Positions 7,501-16,194 are shown, counted from the first letter of the stretch. The stretch is 35,802 nucleotides of DNA from an uncultured Acidobacteriia bacterium (GCA_903923395.1 CAIXXM010000108.1:1-35802), one strand, 5' to 3'. Notes: generated by a model from the sequence alone, not told the origin. Translations and numbers: made by a program.

Positions 7501-7962
7501 TCATGCAGGGCCAACAGGATCCCAAACCGTCTTGAGATCCAGCACGAAGCCCTGCACCGGGCCTTCGCCGTGGATTGCATCCAAACCTGTATGGGCTTCC
7601 GCGGCTTGTCCGGGGCGGTAGATTTCCACGACCTGCCGTTCCGCGTCGATCAGCCATCCCAGTTCGGCACCATGATCCAGATACTCCTGCATCTTGGCGC
7701 GTAGCAGCACAGACCCTGTGGAGGAGTCCGTGGCAACGCCCCGGCCATCTACACGCGCCCAGTTGCGCAACTGCCCGCTGATTTCGTTGTTTCTTGCACC
7801 CGTAAGGAAAAACGTTGGAGGCATGATGAGGATTTCACCAGTGGCAGTCATTTCGAAATGCAGTTCAGGATGCTCCGCGCAGAATTCCGCAAACTGCTCG
7901 TCCGTCATCGGCGGTGAGGTCAACGTCGCCGGAAGGAATGCCTCGTCGATCATGAACTTCAT
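7501..7962 (-). pseudogene. Uma2-family nuclease with internal deletion of the catalytic core
   Basis: Uma2 (DUF820) proteins are PD-(D/E)XK-fold putative endonucleases, usually 180-200 residues. This one has 153. The N-terminal part matches the family (MTDEQFAEFCAEHPELHFEM, then IMPPT, then GVATDSSTG), and so does the C-terminal part (AKMQEYLDHGAELGWLID, then VEIYRPG, then GFVLDLKTVW). Between SSTG and AKMQEYL, about 40-45 residues that hold the PD and the (D/E)xS active-site strands in relatives are missing, without a frame change. It may be a dead gene or a non-catalytic relic. It is last in the minus-strand operon, 23 bases after the AhpD-like gene, and keeps a Shine-Dalgarno (AGGA) and ATG at 7962. 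The family identity is good; loss of activity is inference. Confidence 0.75.
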
Positions 7963-7985
7963 ATCGTTATCCTGCTTGCCCGCTG

Positions 7986-8375
7986 CTACTCAAATGCCTT
8001 GTCGATCTCCACACGATACCCGCTCACCAGGCGGTTCGTCTCATTCGCCATACCAACCACGGCCATTAACTCACCGAACATCTCATCCGTCATCCCGGCC
8101 TTGCGCGACGCCGCGGTATGGGACGCAATGCAGTAGTTACACTGATTACTCACACTTACTGCGAGATAGATCAGCTCTTTCGTCAAAGGGTCCAGAGCGC
8201 CGGGAGCCATGATCTGCTTGATGCTCTCCCAGGTCCGCTTCAACGTCGCCGGATCATGCGCCAGCACCTTCCAGAAGTTATTGATCCAGTCCGTCTTGCG
8301 CGTCTGCATGATATCGTCGTATACCGCGCGGACCTCTGGTGAGGCATCCACATATTCCACAGGCTTCCAGGCCAT
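7986..8375 (-). CDS. AhpD-like / carboxymuconolactone decarboxylase-family protein
   Basis: The 129-residue all-helical product has the AhpD peroxidase relay with exact spacing: Glu67-x11-Cys79-x2-Cys82-x3-His86, within LTKELIYLAVSVSNQCNYCIASH. Such proteins are thiol-dependent alkylhydroperoxidases that draw electrons from thioredoxin-like or lipoyl partners, acting in the cytoplasm. The length fits the single-domain type. It starts three bases after the stop of the metallophosphoesterase, so it is in the same operon. Its neighbours (an acyltransferase, a lyase and a phosphoesterase) do not point to one pathway, so its substrate is not known. A decarboxylase role is unlikely given the CxxC. 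Confidence 0.9.
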   Translation of the reverse strand: MAWKPVEYVDASPEVRAVYDDIMQTRKTDWINNFWKVLAHDPATLKRTWESIKQIMAPGALDPLTKELIYLAVSVSNQCNYCIASHTAASRKAGMTDEMFGELMAVVGMANETNRLVSGYRVEIDKAFE

Positions 8376-8378
8376 AAC

Positions 8379-8999
8379 TTAGATCAAACCCGCCTTTCTT
8401 TGCTCATCCAGGTCCAGTAGATAACCACGCTTGCCCACATTCATTGCCGAGCATTCGCCGAGCAAGTCAGTCACGCCCGCCGCCTCATGGATATGTCCGC
8501 AGAAGAAGTATCTGGGCTGCTCCTGCTCAATGAAATCCCGGACCGCCTTGCTGCCCGCGTGACGCAGATTCGTAATCCGGTCCAAAGGCGTCCGCAAGGG
8601 AGGGCAGTGCAGCACCGCAATCATCGGCTTCAACCCCGCAAATGCCGAAAGACGCTGCTCCAACTCAGCCTCTGTATATTCCCCCGGCGTCTCGAAGGGC
8701 GTGATGTTGGAGCATCCCAGACCGACCACATGAAACCCGTCGATCTCCAGATGTCCGCCATGGAAATCATGCAGCCCGAACTCCGCACAGAAATCCGCAA
8801 TCTGCTTTGGCGATTCGTGATTTCCGGGGATAACATACATACGGTCTGCCCGCTTCGCCAGAATGGCCCCCACCTTATCCAGATGGCGCCCGAAGTTGAC
8901 CAGATCCCCGGCGCAGAAGTAATAGTCAGCCTCGATCTCCATCAGCTTTTCGAGGGCTTTCGTGTCGCTGTGTATATCAGAAAAAATCAGCAGTTTCAT
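8379..8999 (-). CDS. Calcineurin-like metallophosphoesterase
   Basis: The 206-residue protein has the full set of two-metal phosphoesterase motifs: Asp8-x-His10 in SDIHSD, GDLVNFG with Asp32, GNHES with Asn60 and His61, VLHCPP, and GHIHE near residue 167. It has no signal peptide, so it should be cytoplasmic. The size and layout resemble YfcE/MJ0936-type phosphodiesterases that hydrolyse small phosphodiesters; the true substrate is unknown. Its ATG overlaps the stop of the upstream alginate-lyase-like gene as ATGA (8996-8999), so it is translationally coupled to it. Confidence 0.92.
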   Translation of the reverse strand: MKLLIFSDIHSDTKALEKLMEIEADYYFCAGDLVNFGRHLDKVGAILAKRADRMYVIPGNHESPKQIADFCAEFGLHDFHGGHLEIDGFHVVGLGCSNITPFETPGEYTEAELEQRLSAFAGLKPMIAVLHCPPLRTPLDRITNLRHAGSKAVRDFIEQEQPRYFFCGHIHEAAGVTDLLGECSAMNVGKRGYLLDLDEQRKAGLI

Positions 9000-10159
9000 C
9001 GTTCGCGTTCCACCAGCAGATGTAACAAGCCATTCCAGACATCGTCGCCCGGTTGCAGAGAATCATGCAGAGCCAGTAGTTCCTTATCCTTCAGCGCCGC
9101 CCCCGCCAAACCTGGAAACAGCAGTCCGTCGGCCTTGAACTTACTGATCTGCTGGTGCTTCCATGTCTCGGGGTGCGCCACAAACGGCGCGGCATAATGC
9201 AGCGCCTTGACCAGCGGCGCGGCATGCCAGAGATCCGTCCCATTCACCTGTGCAATCCGGGATAACAAGGCAAAGGCATCCAGATTGAAGGTCGTATAAC
9301 TGAGCGAATTTGTCCGTTCTTCTTCCCTTGGTGCCGAGCCCGAAGCAGTAATCTGCTTCAACAGATCCTCATTGAACCGCTTATAGGCATATTGCAGCGC
9401 CACCTTATCTCCCAGATAAGAAGCAAACCCTGCCACCTGCTCCATGTACCAGGTCGCGTGGTTATTCCCTGAGTTACCTTCCGCCACGCCGTTCTTTGTT
9501 TCCATCAGCCAGTTCAAATAGTCCGCGTACCATTTGCGGACCGCCGCGGAATGTGGACCCTCCCACTTTCCGGATGCCTGCAGGAACTGCGCTCCGAGCG
9601 CGCACTGCACCAAACCGCGGGCGTCAATAATCCCGGTTGGCCGACCGTCATTCGCACCCAGCACGGCCTGCGCGTGATCCAAAGCAGGACGCATCCGCGT
9701 CGCCGGATCTTCAAACCAAACCCGGAGATCCTCCGCCGCCTTCCTGGCATACTTTTCATCCCCCAGGAAATAGGCCGCCGCACCCAGATCCAGCACGGCA
9801 TTGCTCATCACACCGATGTCCCGGTGATTATCATCAAAGCGGTTCGGGTTCCGCTCGCCATCCTTGCGGATCATCTTGGCTGGATTCTTCGGATCAGGCC
9901 AGAAATACGGTGCTTCGGAATAGTATTCGTGCACACCCCAGGGGTCATTCTTCGGCCGGTGGAACGTCACACTCCACGGACCCTTCGAAAGCGCGGCATC
10001 CGCACGCCGCCGCACCAGTTCCGCGAACGCCCTCACCCCCGGAGACTTGTTCGCAATCGCGGCTTTGATCTGCTGCGCATCAGCCGCGGTGAGAACAATC
10101 ATCGTATCGGCGGCAAAGGCATTTGCAGCCAGAAGGATCAGACAGAAGAGGAGGCGCAT
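8996..10159 (-). CDS. Exported alginate-lyase-like protein
   Basis: The 387-residue product starts with a signal peptide (MRLLFCLILLAANAFAAD) and is then an alpha/alpha-barrel protein of the alginate lyase (PF05426-type) superfamily. Supporting stretches are HEYYSEAPYFWPDP, an Asn/His pair in SGNNHATWYMEQVAGFA (about residue 235) matching the catalytic NNH-type motif, and a Tyr-containing segment SLSYTTFNLDAFALLSRIAQ. Members cleave uronic-acid polysaccharides by beta-elimination in the periplasm or outside the cell. Whether alginate, glucuronan or another polyuronate is the substrate cannot be read. The Shine-Dalgarno GAGG precedes ATG 10159. It lies 11 bases after the acyltransferase fusion gene and overlaps the phosphoesterase by 4 bases. 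Confidence 0.85.
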   Translation of the reverse strand: MRLLFCLILLAANAFAADTMIVLTAADAQQIKAAIANKSPGVRAFAELVRRRADAALSKGPWSVTFHRPKNDPWGVHEYYSEAPYFWPDPKNPAKMIRKDGERNPNRFDDNHRDIGVMSNAVLDLGAAAYFLGDEKYARKAAEDLRVWFEDPATRMRPALDHAQAVLGANDGRPTGIIDARGLVQCALGAQFLQASGKWEGPHSAAVRKWYADYLNWLMETKNGVAEGNSGNNHATWYMEQVAGFASYLGDKVALQYAYKRFNEDLLKQITASGSAPREEERTNSLSYTTFNLDAFALLSRIAQVNGTDLWHAAPLVKALHYAAPFVAHPETWKHQQISKFKADGLLFPGLAGAALKDKELLALHDSLQPGDDVWNGLLHLLVERER

Positions 10160-10170
10160 GTCCTCACAGT

Positions 10171-11925
10171 TTACGCTGCCTGATTCTGATCGTTATGGTT
10201 ATGCCATGCGAGGAACTGCTGTGCCTGCTCCCTGCCCATGTAGCGGCCAAGCGTTTCCGGCGTGGTCTTGGTCAGGTCCACCAGCACGAAACCATCCAGG
10301 GTATTGGCGAATTCCGGGTCCACGCTGAAGGCCAGCAGTTTGCCGCCCAGCTTCAGATATTGCTTGACCAGAATCGGGACACCTTTGCCATCGGGCTCCA
10401 GGTCGCTGATGGGCGCGGAGAGGTCGTCCACATCCCGCAACAAAGCGCAGAGTGCTTCTTTTTCCCACTTTTGCACCATTTTGCTCCGCAATTTGTGCTT
10501 GGGCCGCACGGCCGAAAACCAGCTCTTCATTCCCGTGCTGCGTTCGAAGTAGCGCGCAATCAATTCCCTTGATGCAGGCGAGTATTGATTACTCACGCTC
10601 ACGGGTCCAATAAGTATCTTGTATTCTGGGTTGCGCGAGACAAACTGGCCGATCCCCTTCCATAGCAGCAGCAAGGGAGCAAACTGACGCTGGTATTCCG
10701 GGCGCACGAAGGAACGGCCTAACTCCAAAGACGGTCCCAGGCGGTTGAAAAATCCCGGCTGGAAATGGAACAGTGACTTCGTGTACAACCCCTTGGTGCC
10801 GTAGCGCGAAAGCACCTTGGGAATATCCCCCACCCGGTAAGCTCCCACCACTTCCTGCGTGCTCCGGTTCCACAGAAAGAGGTGCAGGTAGTGTGCGTCA
10901 TAGCGGTCAATATCAAGCGTTTCGCCGGACCCTTCGCCCGCCGCGCGGAAGGTAATTTCCCGCAGCCGGCCAATCTCACGAAGCGTATTCGGAATCTGAT
11001 GAGCCGCGGCGAGGTAACACTGCAAATCCCGCGTTTCTTCGAGGAAGCAACTGACAGGCAACGCAGCGATTTCCCGCTCCAGTTTCTCTGCCGGCACGGC
11101 CTCCGCCACGGGAGTTGCCGAAGCAACAATATCGCTCTCATTGGCCACGCGTTTGCCAAGCAACTCACTGCGCAGACGCAGGTACCCCGTGGCGCTCGAA
11201 TCGTCGCCCAGCGCCTCCAGCTTCGCGGCATCCACCGCGGAGCCGATCCGCACCTCAATCACGGCGCCCCGCTTCTTCAGAAACTCCGCGGGCAATGCGG
11301 CGGTGCGCAGACGGGGATGCACCAGGCCCAGCATCTGGAAAGACAAACTATTCGCACCACGGATCAGCATCGGCAGCGCTTTGGCTTTCGTCATGCGGAT
11401 GAGCCGCGAGGCCGTGGTCGTCCACTCCGGGTCACAAATCGCCCGCTTCTTGAGATCAAAGTGCGACACTTCACCCGCAGGGAAGATCAGCAGAAACCCG
11501 CCGTTCTTCAAATGCTGGATCGATTTTTTCAACGACTTCCCGTTCGCGATCCGGTTCTCCGGCTTGTCGAAAGGGTCAATGAAGAAACAGATATCCGCAA
11601 GTTCCGGCATGTCACCCAGAAAGCCGTTGGTGAGAATCCGCACATCCCGCCGGATCTTCGGCAGCATGTCAGCCAGAACAATGCCATCCAAAATGCCGTG
11701 GGGATGGTTGCAAACCGCCACCACGGGACCACTTGCAGGGATACGCGACAAATCAATCGGAGAGACCTCCACTTTGATCTGCAACTCGCGGAGGAGGGAT
11801 TCGGTCAGTGACGCGCCGCTGGTCTTTTCGTATAACTCCTCCATCTGATCGATCCGGAGGATTCGGTTGACGGTCTTCGCCAGCGGACGGGGCAGGCGGT
11901 TGGACGGCAGGGCGGAAAACGGCAT
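10171..11925 (-). CDS. PlsC-GNAT bifunctional acyltransferase (OlsF-like)
   Basis: This 584-residue protein joins two acyltransferase domains. Residues about 25-260 form a lysophospholipid-acyltransferase (PlsC) domain with the motif CNHPHGILDG (His74 to Asp80, one residue longer than canonical HX4D, as in some relatives) and the second block FPAGEVSH. Residues about 300-490 form a GNAT-type N-acyltransferase (hemolysin/OlsB-like) domain containing LELGRSFVRPEYQ near residue 400. Proteins of this plan include OlsF, which makes ornithine lipids by N- then O-acylation; the same could hold here, or another acyl-amino-acid lipid. ATG 11925 was chosen over an upstream TTG at 11958 because a TACGTT box ends five bases before it. 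It leads the five-gene operon down to Uma2 and is divergent from the histidine kinase. Confidence 0.87.
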   Translation of the reverse strand: MPFSALPSNRLPRPLAKTVNRILRIDQMEELYEKTSGASLTESLLRELQIKVEVSPIDLSRIPASGPVVAVCNHPHGILDGIVLADMLPKIRRDVRILTNGFLGDMPELADICFFIDPFDKPENRIANGKSLKKSIQHLKNGGFLLIFPAGEVSHFDLKKRAICDPEWTTTASRLIRMTKAKALPMLIRGANSLSFQMLGLVHPRLRTAALPAEFLKKRGAVIEVRIGSAVDAAKLEALGDDSSATGYLRLRSELLGKRVANESDIVASATPVAEAVPAEKLEREIAALPVSCFLEETRDLQCYLAAAHQIPNTLREIGRLREITFRAAGEGSGETLDIDRYDAHYLHLFLWNRSTQEVVGAYRVGDIPKVLSRYGTKGLYTKSLFHFQPGFFNRLGPSLELGRSFVRPEYQRQFAPLLLLWKGIGQFVSRNPEYKILIGPVSVSNQYSPASRELIARYFERSTGMKSWFSAVRPKHKLRSKMVQKWEKEALCALLRDVDDLSAPISDLEPDGKGVPILVKQYLKLGGKLLAFSVDPEFANTLDGFVLVDLTKTTPETLGRYMGREQAQQFLAWHNHNDQNQAA

Positions 11926-11930
11926 GATTG

Positions 11931-11936
11931 AACGTA
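11931..11936 (-). promoter_or_regulatory. -10-like TACGTT before the acyltransferase operon
   Basis: On the minus strand TACGTT is followed by five bases and ATG 11925. A partial -35 (TTGTTT) lies 16 bases upstream. The spacing implies an almost leaderless transcript. The same 148-base region also serves the divergent histidine kinase. Confidence 0.45.
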
Positions 11937-12058
11937 GCGCCAAAAACCTTACAAACAAATGAACGGAATGTTAGAGTTCATGAAAACAGAAACGGCACCA
12001 CAATCGGGGATTTACCAGTCTTACTGTCATCGGCAGCGGCAAGCGTTCATACTGTTGT

Positions 12059-12064
12059 TATGGT
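12059..12064 (+). promoter_or_regulatory. -10-like TATGGT before the hybrid histidine kinase
   Basis: TATGGT is followed by nine bases and ATG 12074. No Shine-Dalgarno is seen in the nine bases, so a leaderless or nearly leaderless transcript is likely. Confidence 0.35.
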
Positions 12065-12073
12065 GCCGCGCAA

Positions 12074-15000
12074 ATGAGCGCCGTTTCTCAAACCCCTGCC
12101 AGCCTGCACTCCGCGGCCACCGCAGCAGCGCTGGGATTCTGGCAAATTGTTCCGCATTCCCAGACCCTCACTCCGGATGCAGAGGCCTGCAGGATCCTCG
12201 GCGTGGCAGGTCCCATCGACTTTGAAACCTGGCTCGCCACGGTGCACCCCGATGATGCCAGCCGTCTGCGCGATGCCCTGCTCGAATCCCAAACCGGGCA
12301 ATCCCCCATCGAAGTGGAATACCGCGTCAATTCCGCCGTCGCGCGCTGGATCTATCTGAAAGGCAGCGCGGAAAACGGCATTGCCTTCGACTCCACCTCC
12401 CGCCACCGGGTGCTCTTCCCCATCGTCGAATCGAGCGAACACTTCCGGTTGATCGTGGAACATGCCCGCGAAGGAGTCTGGATTGTTGATTCCGAAGGCA
12501 AAACCGCCTACGCGAACCCGGAAATGGCCGCGATGCTCCGCTGTGACCTGAAAGATCTCATCGGCCGCCCTGCCCTGGACTTTGTTTTTGAAGATGAACT
12601 TCCCCGCGCCTTCGAAGAACGTGACCGCCGCAACTTGAACTCCGAAGCCCAGCGCATCGATTTCCGCTACCGCCGCGCCGATGGCACCGAACTCTGGGCG
12701 CAAGTGAACTCCTCCATCCTGCCCGGCCCGGAAGACTGCCCCCGGCTGGTCCTGGGTGTCTTCGCTGACCGTACCGCCGAAAAGGAAGACGAACGCCAGC
12801 GCGAACTCATTCTGAACCGCCTCGCCGCCGAAACGGAACTGCTGGAGCGCATCATCGAAACCATCCCGGTGATGCTCATCATCAATGACCCCGCCACCGG
12901 TTCCATCCGCATCAACCGGGAATTCACCCGCGTTCTCGGCTGGACGATTGAAGACGCGCAGGCCGGCACGCTGCTTGATGTCTGCTACCCCGACCCCGTC
13001 GAGCGCGCCCGCGCCCTCGATTACATGCGGTCCCTCGTCAGCGGCTGGCGGGATTTCCAGGTCACCGCAAGAAACGGCAGCATGGTGAAAAGCTCCTGGG
13101 CCAACATCCGCCTCTCGGATAACCGCATCGTCGGCATCGGCATTGACCTCCGCGAACGTCTCTCTGCCGAAGAAGAACTCCGCGAGAGCGAATTCCGGCT
13201 CAAGCTGGCACTCGATGCGATGGAACTCGGCACCTTCGACTATGACCTGATCACCCGTCAGGTCATGTGGTCCGAACGAACCCGGCGCTGTTTCGGTCTC
13301 TCGCCGGAGGCACCCATCACCTTCGATACCCTGTGGCAGGCGATTCCTCCGGAGGAAATTCCCGTCATCCAGCAAGCCGTGGAACACGCCACTGCGTCTG
13401 GCAGCGGACGCTATTACGTGGAGCACAGAGCCACTGGCTTCGAAGACGGCATCGAACGCTGGATTGCAGCCTGGGGGCGCGTGCTGTTTGACTCCGCCGG
13501 TGCACCTATTCGCTATACCGGACTCAACCTCGATATCACGGAGCGCAAGCGGGCGGAGAAAGCCATCGCAGAAACCAGAGCACGCCAGGAAATCCTCAGC
13601 GAAGTCGTCACCCGTCTGCTCACCACGGAGAATCCACAGGGCATCATTGATGACCTCGTCGCCAAAGTGCTTTGCAAGACCGGCGCGGACGTGTTCTTCA
13701 ACTTCCTGCTGGATCACCACACGGGCAAGCTCAAACTGAATTCCTCCACCGGCCTGAGCGATACCACCGTCAAAGCCGCGCAGTATCTGGAACTGGGGCA
13801 GGCCATCTGCGGGATGGTCGCGCAAGAAGCCGCCAGCCGCAATCTCTCGGATATCTCCAGTTCCACGGACGAAAGAAGCGAAGTCCTGCGCCGGGAACGG
13901 GTCGAAGCTTATTCCTGCCATCCCTTACTGGGCGCCGGGCAGGTGCTCGGCACCCTGGGCTTCGGCAGCCGCTCCAAGTCGGCATTCTCAGAGGAGGACA
14001 TCAAACTCTTTGAAGCCGTCGCGGGCTACGTGGCCATTGCCCTCGACCGGCTCCACGCGCGCGAAGCCATTGAAGAAAGCCAGGAGCGTTACCGCGCCAT
14101 CGCCAGCAATATCCCCGATGGCTGCGTCTGGGTGGTGGACCGCGACTTCCGGTTTATCGCCATCGAAGGCCCCCTGGTCAGCCAGCTCAGCAGCCGCGGC
14201 GCGAAGATGCTGGGGCAGAAACTCACGGATGTTGCCCCGCCCGGCCTTGCGGACCTCGGCGTCAAGAACTTCACCCGCGCCTTCGAAGGGAAAACCACCT
14301 TCGCCGAACTGGAGGTCAATGGCCGGGTTCTGCAATCGCAGGTTGTGCCCATACGCGATGCAGCCGGCAACGTCACCGCGGCGATGGCGCTGGCCTTCGA
14401 TATCACCTCCCGCAAAGAGGCGGAAAATGCGCTGTTGGAGAGCGAGCGCCGGGAACGGGCCCGCGCCGCGGAACTCGAAGCCATCATGGACGCCGTACCC
14501 GCCGCCACCTGGGTCGCCCACGACCCCGAATGCCGCCACATCACCGCCAACCGCTTTGGCTACGATGTCCTGCGCGCCATGCCGGGCATCAATATTTCCA
14601 AAACAGCCGCGCCCGCCGAGGTTCCCACCAACTTCCGTGTTTATCGCGGCGGCGTGGAAGTCGCCCCGGAAGACCTGCCCGTTCAAGTCGCTGCCCGCAC
14701 CGGCAAACCCGTGCTCGACTCTGACCTCGAAATCCACTACACCGACGGCCCGCCCCGCTATCTGTTCGGCAACGCCATGCCGCTGCTGGACGCCGCGGGA
14801 AATCCCGCCGGTGCAGTCGGAGCTTTCATCGACATGACCGAGCGCAAACGCGTGGAAGATGAACTCCGCCAAACCCAGAAGCTCGAAAGCATTGGTGTGC
14901 TGGCTGGCGGCGTCGCGCATGATTTCAACAACATGCTGACCGGAGTGCTGGGCAACGCCAGCCTGGCCCTGCTTGATGCCCCGCCCCGCATCGCGGACAA

Positions 15001-15973
15001 GCTGAACCGTATTGCAGAGGCCGCCGAAAGAGCCGCCGGTCTCACACGCCAGTTGCTCGCCTACGCGGGCAAAGGCCAGTTCATGCTGACTGATGTGGAT
15101 GTCGCCCGCATCATACGGTCCTCCACTGAGCTGATGCGCATCTCCATAACGCGCAACATCGAACTGGTCACCGATGCCGTCCCCAAGTCGCTTCCCGTCA
15201 TCCGCGCTGATGCCTCGCAAATCCAGCAAGTCGTGATGAATCTCGTCATCAATGCGGCGGAAGCCATCGGCCCAACACAACCCGGCACCGTAACAGTTTC
15301 AGCCGGGGTGCAACAGGCCAATAAGGGCGGCCGCCAGTCCGTGTTTCTCCATGTCACGGACACCGGCTGCGGCATCGCGGAGGAGACCAGGAAAAAGATC
15401 TTTGACCCGTTCTTCACAACCAAATTCACCGGCCGTGGCCTTGGCCTCGCTGCGGTGCAAGGGATCGTGCGGTCACTCAAAGGGACCATTCAGGTGGAAA
15501 GCCAGGCTGGCTTCGGTTCGGCTTTCACCGTGATCTTCCCCTGCCCGGAAAATGCGGAACCGTCGCAGGAAACCCGGGCCGATTCGTTCCCCGCCAGCGC
15601 CGCATCCGGACTCACCGTACTGGTGGCGGATGATGAACCCGTGATCTGTGAAATCGCCCAGGCGGCGCTCGAAAAATTCGGCTGCCGCGTGTTGCTGGCC
15701 TCCAACGGCCAGCAGGCCATCGACTCCGTGCTTGCAAACCCGGAAGTCGACGTGATCCTGCTCGATGTGGTGATGCCCGTTCTTGGAGGCCTGGATGCCG
15801 CAGTCGAAATCCGCCGCCTCAAACCTTATGCCGCGATTCTGCTGACCAGCGGCTTCACGCGTGAGGAGACTTCCCGCATGGGAATCCTGCCCGCGGATAT
15901 TCCGTTCCTGCAAAAGCCGTTTTCCGTACAGCAACTCGCTGCGGCAATCGCCAGTGCTTTGCCGGTGCGGTAG
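12074..15973 (+). CDS. Soluble hybrid histidine kinase: multiple PAS, GAF, HK, receiver
   Basis: The 1299-residue protein has no transmembrane segment or signal peptide, so it senses in the cytoplasm. In order: a PAS-3-like domain (about 10-115), PAS (123-240), PAS (255-365), PAS (373-490, ending TGLNLDITERKRAEKAI), GAF (506-662), PAS (669-785) and PAS (788-925, ending FIDMTERKRVEDEL). The dimerisation helix LAGGVAHDFNN follows with the phospho-acceptor His949. The ATPase domain has an N box (QQVVMNLVINAAEAIG), DTGCGIAEE, FDPFFTTK and GRGLGLAAVQGIV. The C-terminal receiver has the DDE acidic pair and acceptor Asp1231 in ILLDVVMP, with Lys in FLQKPF. There is no separate response regulator or output domain next to it, so the phosphorelay partner is elsewhere. 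Ligands cannot be predicted. Very GC-rich codon use creates long false ORFs on the opposite strand. Confidence 0.95.
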   Translation: MSAVSQTPASLHSAATAAALGFWQIVPHSQTLTPDAEACRILGVAGPIDFETWLATVHPDDASRLRDALLESQTGQSPIEVEYRVNSAVARWIYLKGSAENGIAFDSTSRHRVLFPIVESSEHFRLIVEHAREGVWIVDSEGKTAYANPEMAAMLRCDLKDLIGRPALDFVFEDELPRAFEERDRRNLNSEAQRIDFRYRRADGTELWAQVNSSILPGPEDCPRLVLGVFADRTAEKEDERQRELILNRLAAETELLERIIETIPVMLIINDPATGSIRINREFTRVLGWTIEDAQAGTLLDVCYPDPVERARALDYMRSLVSGWRDFQVTARNGSMVKSSWANIRLSDNRIVGIGIDLRERLSAEEELRESEFRLKLALDAMELGTFDYDLITRQVMWSERTRRCFGLSPEAPITFDTLWQAIPPEEIPVIQQAVEHATASGSGRYYVEHRATGFEDGIERWIAAWGRVLFDSAGAPIRYTGLNLDITERKRAEKAIAETRARQEILSEVVTRLLTTENPQGIIDDLVAKVLCKTGADVFFNFLLDHHTGKLKLNSSTGLSDTTVKAAQYLELGQAICGMVAQEAASRNLSDISSSTDERSEVLRRERVEAYSCHPLLGAGQVLGTLGFGSRSKSAFSEEDIKLFEAVAGYVAIALDRLHAREAIEESQERYRAIASNIPDGCVWVVDRDFRFIAIEGPLVSQLSSRGAKMLGQKLTDVAPPGLADLGVKNFTRAFEGKTTFAELEVNGRVLQSQVVPIRDAAGNVTAAMALAFDITSRKEAENALLESERRERARAAELEAIMDAVPAATWVAHDPECRHITANRFGYDVLRAMPGINISKTAAPAEVPTNFRVYRGGVEVAPEDLPVQVAARTGKPVLDSDLEIHYTDGPPRYLFGNAMPLLDAAGNPAGAVGAFIDMTERKRVEDELRQTQKLESIGVLAGGVAHDFNNMLTGVLGNASLALLDAPPRIADKLNRIAEAAERAAGLTRQLLAYAGKGQFMLTDVDVARIIRSSTELMRISITRNIELVTDAVPKSLPVIRADASQIQQVVMNLVINAAEAIGPTQPGTVTVSAGVQQANKGGRQSVFLHVTDTGCGIAEETRKKIFDPFFTTKFTGRGLGLAAVQGIVRSLKGTIQVESQAGFGSAFTVIFPCPENAEPSQETRADSFPASAASGLTVLVADDEPVICEIAQAALEKFGCRVLLASNGQQAIDSVLANPEVDVILLDVVMPVLGGLDAAVEIRRLKPYAAILLTSGFTREETSRMGILPADIPFLQKPFSVQQLAAAIASALPVR

Positions 15974-15980
15974 GCTCCCG

Positions 15981-16163
15981 TTACTGAATCCCCTGAATCT
16001 GCACGAGCCCATTGCTGTCATCCCCGTCCTCGACTTCATCGGGGAATTGATACTCCGGCTCCAACACCGCCCAGATCATATCCAGCTTGTCCTGCAGCCT
16101 GCTGTTCATCTCTTCCAGTTCCCGGATTCTTTCCAGGAGACGCGCTTCTTCCGGTGTAGGCAT
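15981..16163 (-). CDS. 60-residue acidic coiled-coil protein
   Basis: The product begins MPTPEEARLLERIRELEEMN and contains a leucine heptad-like helix at about residues 6-40, then an acidic tail (DEVEDGDDSNG). No cysteine, signal peptide or transmembrane segment is present. A TACTAT box ends eight bases before ATG 16163, as for other likely leaderless genes in the window. The gene is convergent with the histidine kinase (7-base gap) and divergent from the membrane operon at 16195. I recognise no family; it may form a homodimeric helix and pair with a neighbour. Whether it is a real gene rests on the promoter-like box, the clean heptad pattern and compact placement. Confidence 0.6.
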   Translation of the reverse strand: MPTPEEARLLERIRELEEMNSRLQDKLDMIWAVLEPEYQFPDEVEDGDDSNGLVQIQGIQ

Positions 16164-16170
16164 TTCATCT

Positions 16171-16176
16171 TATAGT
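16171..16176 (+). promoter_or_regulatory. -10 TATAGT for the 16195-19457 operon
   Basis: TATAGT is followed by 18 bases that include the Shine-Dalgarno GGGAGG and then ATG 16195, so this transcript has an ordinary short leader. It overlaps the opposite-strand -10 (16172-16177), so the two divergent promoters share the same bases. Confidence 0.5.
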
Positions 16177-16177
16177 A
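16172..16177 (-). promoter_or_regulatory. -10-like TACTAT for the 60-residue gene
   Basis: Read on the minus strand, TACTAT is followed by eight bases and ATG 16163. It overlaps the plus-strand TATAGT by five bases. RNA polymerase could not open both at once, so transcription of the two units may exclude each other. Confidence 0.4.
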
Positions 16178-16194
16178 AAGGCAAGGGAGGCGAT

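Noticed and set aside
11926-12073. Small plus-strand ORF starting at 11959 between the acyltransferase and the kinase
   Set aside because: Most of it overlaps the kinase in another frame, it has no domain, and the region is better explained as the divergent promoter segment.
12047-15280. Long minus-strand ORFs of 624 and 430 codons opposite the histidine kinase
   Set aside because: They mirror the strong codon-position GC bias of the plus-strand gene, show no domain motifs and are rich in Gly/Asp/Val/His. They are shadows.
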